Of a DNA stretch of 18,205 nt, positions 14,942 through 18,205 are shown piece by piece. Within the stretch, counting starts at the first letter, position 1; each line of letters begins with the position of its first letter. Origin of the DNA: SLFT01 sp964493075 (GTDB taxonomy: Bacteria; Hydrogenedentota; Hydrogenedentia; Hydrogenedentales; CAITNO01); contig CAZBNU010000072.1 in assembly GCA_964493075.1 (NCBI GenBank), forward strand, positions 1 through 18,205, written 5' to 3'. The notes under the pieces were generated by a model. That model had not been told where the DNA came from. It did no database searches and saw only the letters and a list, made by a program, of their open reading frames with translations. A program made the translations under genes and the position numbers.

Positions 14942-17236
14942 CTATTCTTTCAACAGCCATACCTCTGCGGCCTGGGAATGCTGGCGCCAGTTTAAATGGG
15001 ACTCGTCAAGGGGATCAAATTCAACTACCAGTTTTCCTCCTGCCGTCAACCCCTGCGGCACGGGAAAGTCTTTTATTCTGGGTTCGTAGCACGAGTAAAC
15101 CAGTGCAAAGCCATTCGCACGGGGACGCGCCTCGCCTTGTCCGCTGATGCGTAGGGTATAGGTCGAATCCTTGTCAAGTCCTTCATAGACCAAAGTCAAT
15201 GGAAAATTCATGGTGGTTTGCCAGGACAGGCGCGCTCTATTGAATCCGTTATCCTTCCAGGTAGCATCCGGGTTGCCAGCACGTTCCATAAGCGGGTCTG
15301 TGTTCAGCCCCTCTTTTCTTTTAAGACGAGGACACTGGCCCACATGGCCGATATTGTCATAAAAGGAACCCGCGCCGGGATGTTCCCAAGTGCCGCGCAT
15401 CTGCAGTGCGGCAACCTTTTCAGCCTCTTCACCCATTGCGCGTATCTTCTCAAATTCGTCTTCCAGCCACCAGCGGTTGTTGAGCGGATAGTCCAGAAAA
15501 TCCAGGCTGCATCCCCGTTCGTAACCGCTCGCATGATACTTGTCCACACTACTCTGCAATCCAATGGACTGGTACAGGGCATCAAAAAGTTCCACAATCC
15601 GGCTGCGCAGTTCCGGCTGACAGGGTTCTGCAGTCGCCTTGTTCAATATCTCCATAGCCGCAGCAATGGCCACTTCCGAACCCGCATCGGCGTGAGAAAG
15701 CACTTCGTTTACATCATCTTCCAGGCCGGTTTCATAGAGCAGACGGTGCCGCGTGTAGGCATCGTAATAGGCGCGCACCAGGAAGGTCTGCCAGCGCCAG
15801 TTATCCTTCAATTCCGGCGCTTGTGACTCCAGTTCCTGCCACAGCAACAGGGTGGCCTGCACACCGCCGTTTTCAGCAAGGGAACCCTCCCAGTTTTTCT
15901 CAAGGGCAAGTATGCCGTCTGCCGCCTGTTCCGCAACTGCATGGCCGAAAAAGAACCGTGTGTAATCAGTAAGAATTTCACGGACGCCATACTTGGGATC
16001 CCAGCCGCATAGAGACCAGACCGCTTTGTTCAAGTCGTCATGAATGCCGTCGGAATAGGTGATGAAACCATCGGTATAAGGCGCAAAGGTATTGTGGATA
16101 AATGCGTAATATACGGGTTGCGGGTTGATGGGTTCACGACCCAGGGTGACAGCAAATGCAGGATCCCACCAGGGTACGGGATACTGACAGCGCACCGTGT
16201 GCGTGATATCGGGGTAGTGGCGCACGGGATAGTCTTTAGTCAATCGGGCGCGTGTATCCGGCACAGACGGGCTGCCCGGCCCCGACACCAGCCCCCCGAA
16301 CCAGTCCGGCTTTCCCATCTCAATCCAGTGTTGGATGTCCTCGCACTGTTCAGGACTGAACCATTGCAGAGACAGCCACACCTTTGCCTTTGGATGATGC
16401 CGGTGCAGGCGTTTCGCCAAGTCTTCCAGGAAAGGCAGCACCAGTTCCGGCGGATTCGCGCCGGGGTCGCCGCCGGGGAAGAATACGCCCGTCAGTTCCT
16501 CACATTCCCGGTACAGCCGTTCGTGTTCCTTCAAATGCGCCGCACGCAACGTCTCATCCGACAGGTCGAATACTGCTGGTGCCCATATCCAATAGTCCAG
16601 ACCATAGTCCGCGCAGATGGCGCTCATGCGCAGGTTCATGTCCCACCGTTCCACAGGCATGTGCGCAGGCTTGGGGCCGTCCTGAAAGGGGATGTTCTCA
16701 ATGCTGTTCGCCCCGAACAGCGCCAGTTCGCGGATATACTGTTCATACTGTGCCCCATCCCACATATCGTATGAATTGGCAGTGTTCCTATACCCCAGTT
16801 GATGGCCCCGTATGGGATACACAGGGGACGAGGTAATTTCAGGCGCATCCTGTTTATAGAGGGCCTTACCGGGCTGCCAGTCCAGATGTCTAAGGAAATA
16901 CCCCACGCCATAGAGCAGACCGCGGGCGTCTGCACCGATGACAACCACACCCTGTTCCGTCAGCGCGATTGAAAACCCCTCGGCAGGTAAAATCTTGTCC
17001 AGTTTCAGGACGATACAAACCCCGTCGTCGGCAGCTTTTGACGTGACCTGCCATTCCAGACCCGTGCGTTTCTGCACCTCTTCCGTCAATATCCGTACCG
17101 CCGTTTTCACAGGTGCCTTCGGCGAGGCAACATCCAGCACCACCGATGCATTGGACACATCCACCGTACAAACCGCACCAGCAAATCCCTGTAACGCAAC
17201 AACGACACATGCAAAAAGAGCAACGTAGTAAGACAT
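14942..17236 (-). CDS. Secreted glycoside-hydrolase-like protein (GH20b/GH67-N-like N-terminus)
   Basis: The 764-residue product begins with a Sec signal peptide (AGA cleavage near residue 21). Residues about 24-132 form an alpha/beta domain like those in front of GH20 hexosaminidases and GH67 glucuronidases; its end, EGFSIALTEQGVVVIGADAR then LLYGVGYFLRHL, is typical. A TIM-barrel-like part follows at about 135-430 (PIRGHQLGYR, LALFGANSIE, FFPGGDPGANPPE, AKVWLSLQWF, PWWDPAF, TDGFITYSDGIHDD), then a helical region and a beta-rich C-terminal domain at about 660-764. I cannot assign the catalytic residues or the sugar. The ATG at 17236 has GGGAGAA nine bases upstream; longer starts give a non-secreted N-terminus. 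A role in polysaccharide breakdown outside the cytoplasm is likely. It is convergent with the gene on its left. Confidence 0.85.
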   Translation of the reverse strand: MSYYVALFACVVVALQGFAGAVCTVDVSNASVVLDVASPKAPVKTAVRILTEEVQKRTGLEWQVTSKAADDGVCIVLKLDKILPAEGFSIALTEQGVVVIGADARGLLYGVGYFLRHLDWQPGKALYKQDAPEITSSPVYPIRGHQLGYRNTANSYDMWDGAQYEQYIRELALFGANSIENIPFQDGPKPAHMPVERWDMNLRMSAICADYGLDYWIWAPAVFDLSDETLRAAHLKEHERLYRECEELTGVFFPGGDPGANPPELVLPFLEDLAKRLHRHHPKAKVWLSLQWFSPEQCEDIQHWIEMGKPDWFGGLVSGPGSPSVPDTRARLTKDYPVRHYPDITHTVRCQYPVPWWDPAFAVTLGREPINPQPVYYAFIHNTFAPYTDGFITYSDGIHDDLNKAVWSLCGWDPKYGVREILTDYTRFFFGHAVAEQAADGILALEKNWEGSLAENGGVQATLLLWQELESQAPELKDNWRWQTFLVRAYYDAYTRHRLLYETGLEDDVNEVLSHADAGSEVAIAAAMEILNKATAEPCQPELRSRIVELFDALYQSIGLQSSVDKYHASGYERGCSLDFLDYPLNNRWWLEDEFEKIRAMGEEAEKVAALQMRGTWEHPGAGSFYDNIGHVGQCPRLKRKEGLNTDPLMERAGNPDATWKDNGFNRARLSWQTTMNFPLTLVYEGLDKDSTYTLRISGQGEARPRANGFALVYSCYEPRIKDFPVPQGLTAGGKLVVEFDPLDESHLNWRQHSQAAEVWLLKE

Positions 17237-17275
17237 GGCAAATAATTCTCCCGTTAATGGTTTTATCCTGCCAGC

Positions 17276-17305
17276 ATGGTAGAGTGTTGGATAAGGAAAA
17301 TGCAA
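17276..17305 (-). promoter_or_regulatory. Candidate promoter for the glycoside hydrolase gene
   Basis: On the minus strand TTGCAT (17305-17300) is followed after 18 bases by TACCAT (17281-17276). Each box is a moderate match. It lies 40 bases before the ATG at 17236 and downstream of the hairpin at 17346-17365, so the gene could be transcribed on its own. Confidence 0.3.
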
Positions 17306-17345
17306 GGTGTTGGTGAAACAAAAGCAGGCGCTTCACATTACGGAG

Positions 17346-17365
17346 GGGGGACATTCCTGTCCCCC
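17346..17365. repeat. Perfect GC-rich hairpin (terminator or REP-like palindrome)
   Basis: GGGGGACA (17346-17353) and TGTCCCCC (17358-17365) pair perfectly over eight bases around a TTCC loop. On the minus strand it sits 15 bases after the stop of the H-X(n)-DG gene, where a terminator would be expected, but neither strand has a U tract behind it. A repeated extragenic palindrome or an mRNA-stabilising hairpin is as likely as an intrinsic terminator. Confidence 0.7.
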
Positions 17366-17380
17366 GAAGACACTACTGCT

Positions 17381-18205
17381 TTAATTTTCTAGCGCAGGAC
17401 ATCTACCATCCCGCATATAAAGCAAACAATCTAAAACAGGCGCCATACCGGGCAGCACCGGCGCTCCTGATCCGATATCTATATCCGGTCCGGGAGCACC
17501 AGAGACATATCGCACAAATTCAACGTGGCCATCCATAAACAATACATTACACCCGCCGGGAATATGGTTAAAACAATCTTTTGATGGCCCATACGTATCC
17601 ATCATAACAAATATACTTGATTGAAACATTGCAGCGGCCATCGGTTCATGACGATCTGTTATAAAAAAACGTTCCACCCCTTTTGCTATACGACGTATGG
17701 TATCGCCACCACCATTGCCCAAGGATGCCGTTACCGTCAAGTCGCTGTCGGCTACATCCAGAAAATACTGCTGGGGCATTTCAGATTCACTTCCCTCAAT
17801 CAAAGAAGACAACAGCGTATCCATACCAGCCGCAAACTGAGGTGTCACATAAATGGATTCATTATCTTCAATTGCAGATGCCCCAAAAGATTTCATCATG
17901 CTATAAAGTGCAGGGAAATCACTAAGTTTTTGTGCTGGTTGAATATCAAGGCGGTCGAAAACCCAACCAAAATATACATAACTGAAATGGTAGCCCTGAT
18001 ACTTCTCACACAGCCCATTTATGCCCTCTTTTTGAATAGTCTCAATATAGTCATCACGTTCGGATTGCGTAGGGCAATAAAGCAACCCCAAATCCCCTGT
18101 CAGGGATGGATACAAAAGTTCTAATTGAGGAATACAAAGCGGTATAAGGTATTCCAAGTCTTCCGACTCTCTGCTCTCCCTTTCCTTTTGCTCGATATGC
18201 ATGTA
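17381..18205 (-). CDS. H-X(n)-DG prepilin-type protein, N-terminal part outside the window
   Basis: The frame enters from the right edge and ends at TAA (17383-17381), giving 274 residues. The tail contains NHIPGGCNVLFMDGHVEFVR, the H-X9-DG motif of a family abundant in Planctomycetes and Lentisphaerae; here ten residues separate His from Asp-Gly. Near the visible start LELLYPSLTGDLGLLYCPTQ matches the region in which family members have a YP and a CP, about 80-100 residues into the protein. The frame stays open through the edge, so the Met at 18202 is unlikely to be the true start. The missing N-terminus should carry a type IV pilin-like methylation motif and hydrophobic helix, which would make it a pseudopilin-like, exported protein. 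Its role is not known; the family is often found with sulfatases and carbohydrate-active enzymes, as here with a glycoside hydrolase. Confidence 0.85.
   Translation of the reverse strand, partial: YMHIEQKERESRESEDLEYLIPLCIPQLELLYPSLTGDLGLLYCPTQSERDDYIETIQKEGINGLCEKYQGYHFSYVYFGWVFDRLDIQPAQKLSDFPALYSMMKSFGASAIEDNESIYVTPQFAAGMDTLLSSLIEGSESEMPQQYFLDVADSDLTVTASLGNGGGDTIRRIAKGVERFFITDRHEPMAAAMFQSSIFVMMDTYGPSKDCFNHIPGGCNVLFMDGHVEFVRYVSGAPGPDIDIGSGAPVLPGMAPVLDCLLYMRDGRCPALEN

Noticed and set aside
16040..16774. Long plus-strand open frame of 244 codons opposite the glycoside hydrolase
   Set aside because: It is fully antisense to a gene with a signal peptide and domain structure; its translation looks like a shadow frame, rich in Arg, His and Pro.

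Overview
The window reads as a chromosomal piece of a Gram-negative-type, didermic bacterium recovered from a metagenome. Evidence for an envelope is a lauroyl/lysophospholipid-type acyltransferase, a lipoprotein and several Sec signal peptides. The gene mix (secreted DUF4097 beta-strand protein behind an ECF sigma/anti-sigma pair, TMTC-like O-mannosyltransferase/TPR membrane protein, H-X(n)-DG prepilin-type protein, large secreted glycoside-hydrolase-like protein) is typical of PVC bacteria or neighbours such as Hydrogenedentota or Lentisphaerota. That placement is inference. A block of exactly 100 N at 13960-14059 is a scaffold gap inside one gene.

Layout. (1) 1-3532, minus strand: a PilZ protein, then a two-domain acyltransferase/alpha-beta hydrolase, then a secreted protein cut by the left edge that resembles a zinc phospholipase C without its metal ligands. 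(2) 3741-7065, plus strand, divergent from PilZ: ECF sigma factor, zinc-finger anti-sigma factor and a secreted DUF4097 protein with two tandem copies of its domain, preceded by an ECF-type promoter that suggests autoregulation. (3) 7333-9066, plus: an overlapping three-gene operon of a HEAT/YbjN-like protein, a pentapeptide-repeat protein and a small metallo-beta-lactamase hydrolase. (4) 9297-12370, plus: a beta-CASP metallo-beta-lactamase nuclease, an LpxL/HtrB-like acyltransferase and type I 3-dehydroquinate dehydratase (aroD), tightly packed; the first gene looks leaderless. (5) 12464-13156, plus: a proline-rich lipoprotein. (6) 13287-14821, plus: a TMTC-like multi-pass membrane TPR protein, broken by the N gap. 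(7) 14942-17236 and 17381-18205, minus: a secreted glycoside-hydrolase-like protein and the C-terminal part of an H-X(n)-DG prepilin-like protein, separated by a perfect hairpin.

How it fits together. Much of the window concerns the cell envelope: lipid acyl transfer and hydrolysis, c-di-GMP sensing, envelope stress signalling, surface glycosylation and polysaccharide breakdown. AroD is the one clear central-metabolism enzyme. No rRNA, tRNA, CRISPR array, transposase or integrase is visible. No intergenic stretch exceeds 300 bases; the longest, 7066-7332, holds a good promoter and an odd protein-like relic.
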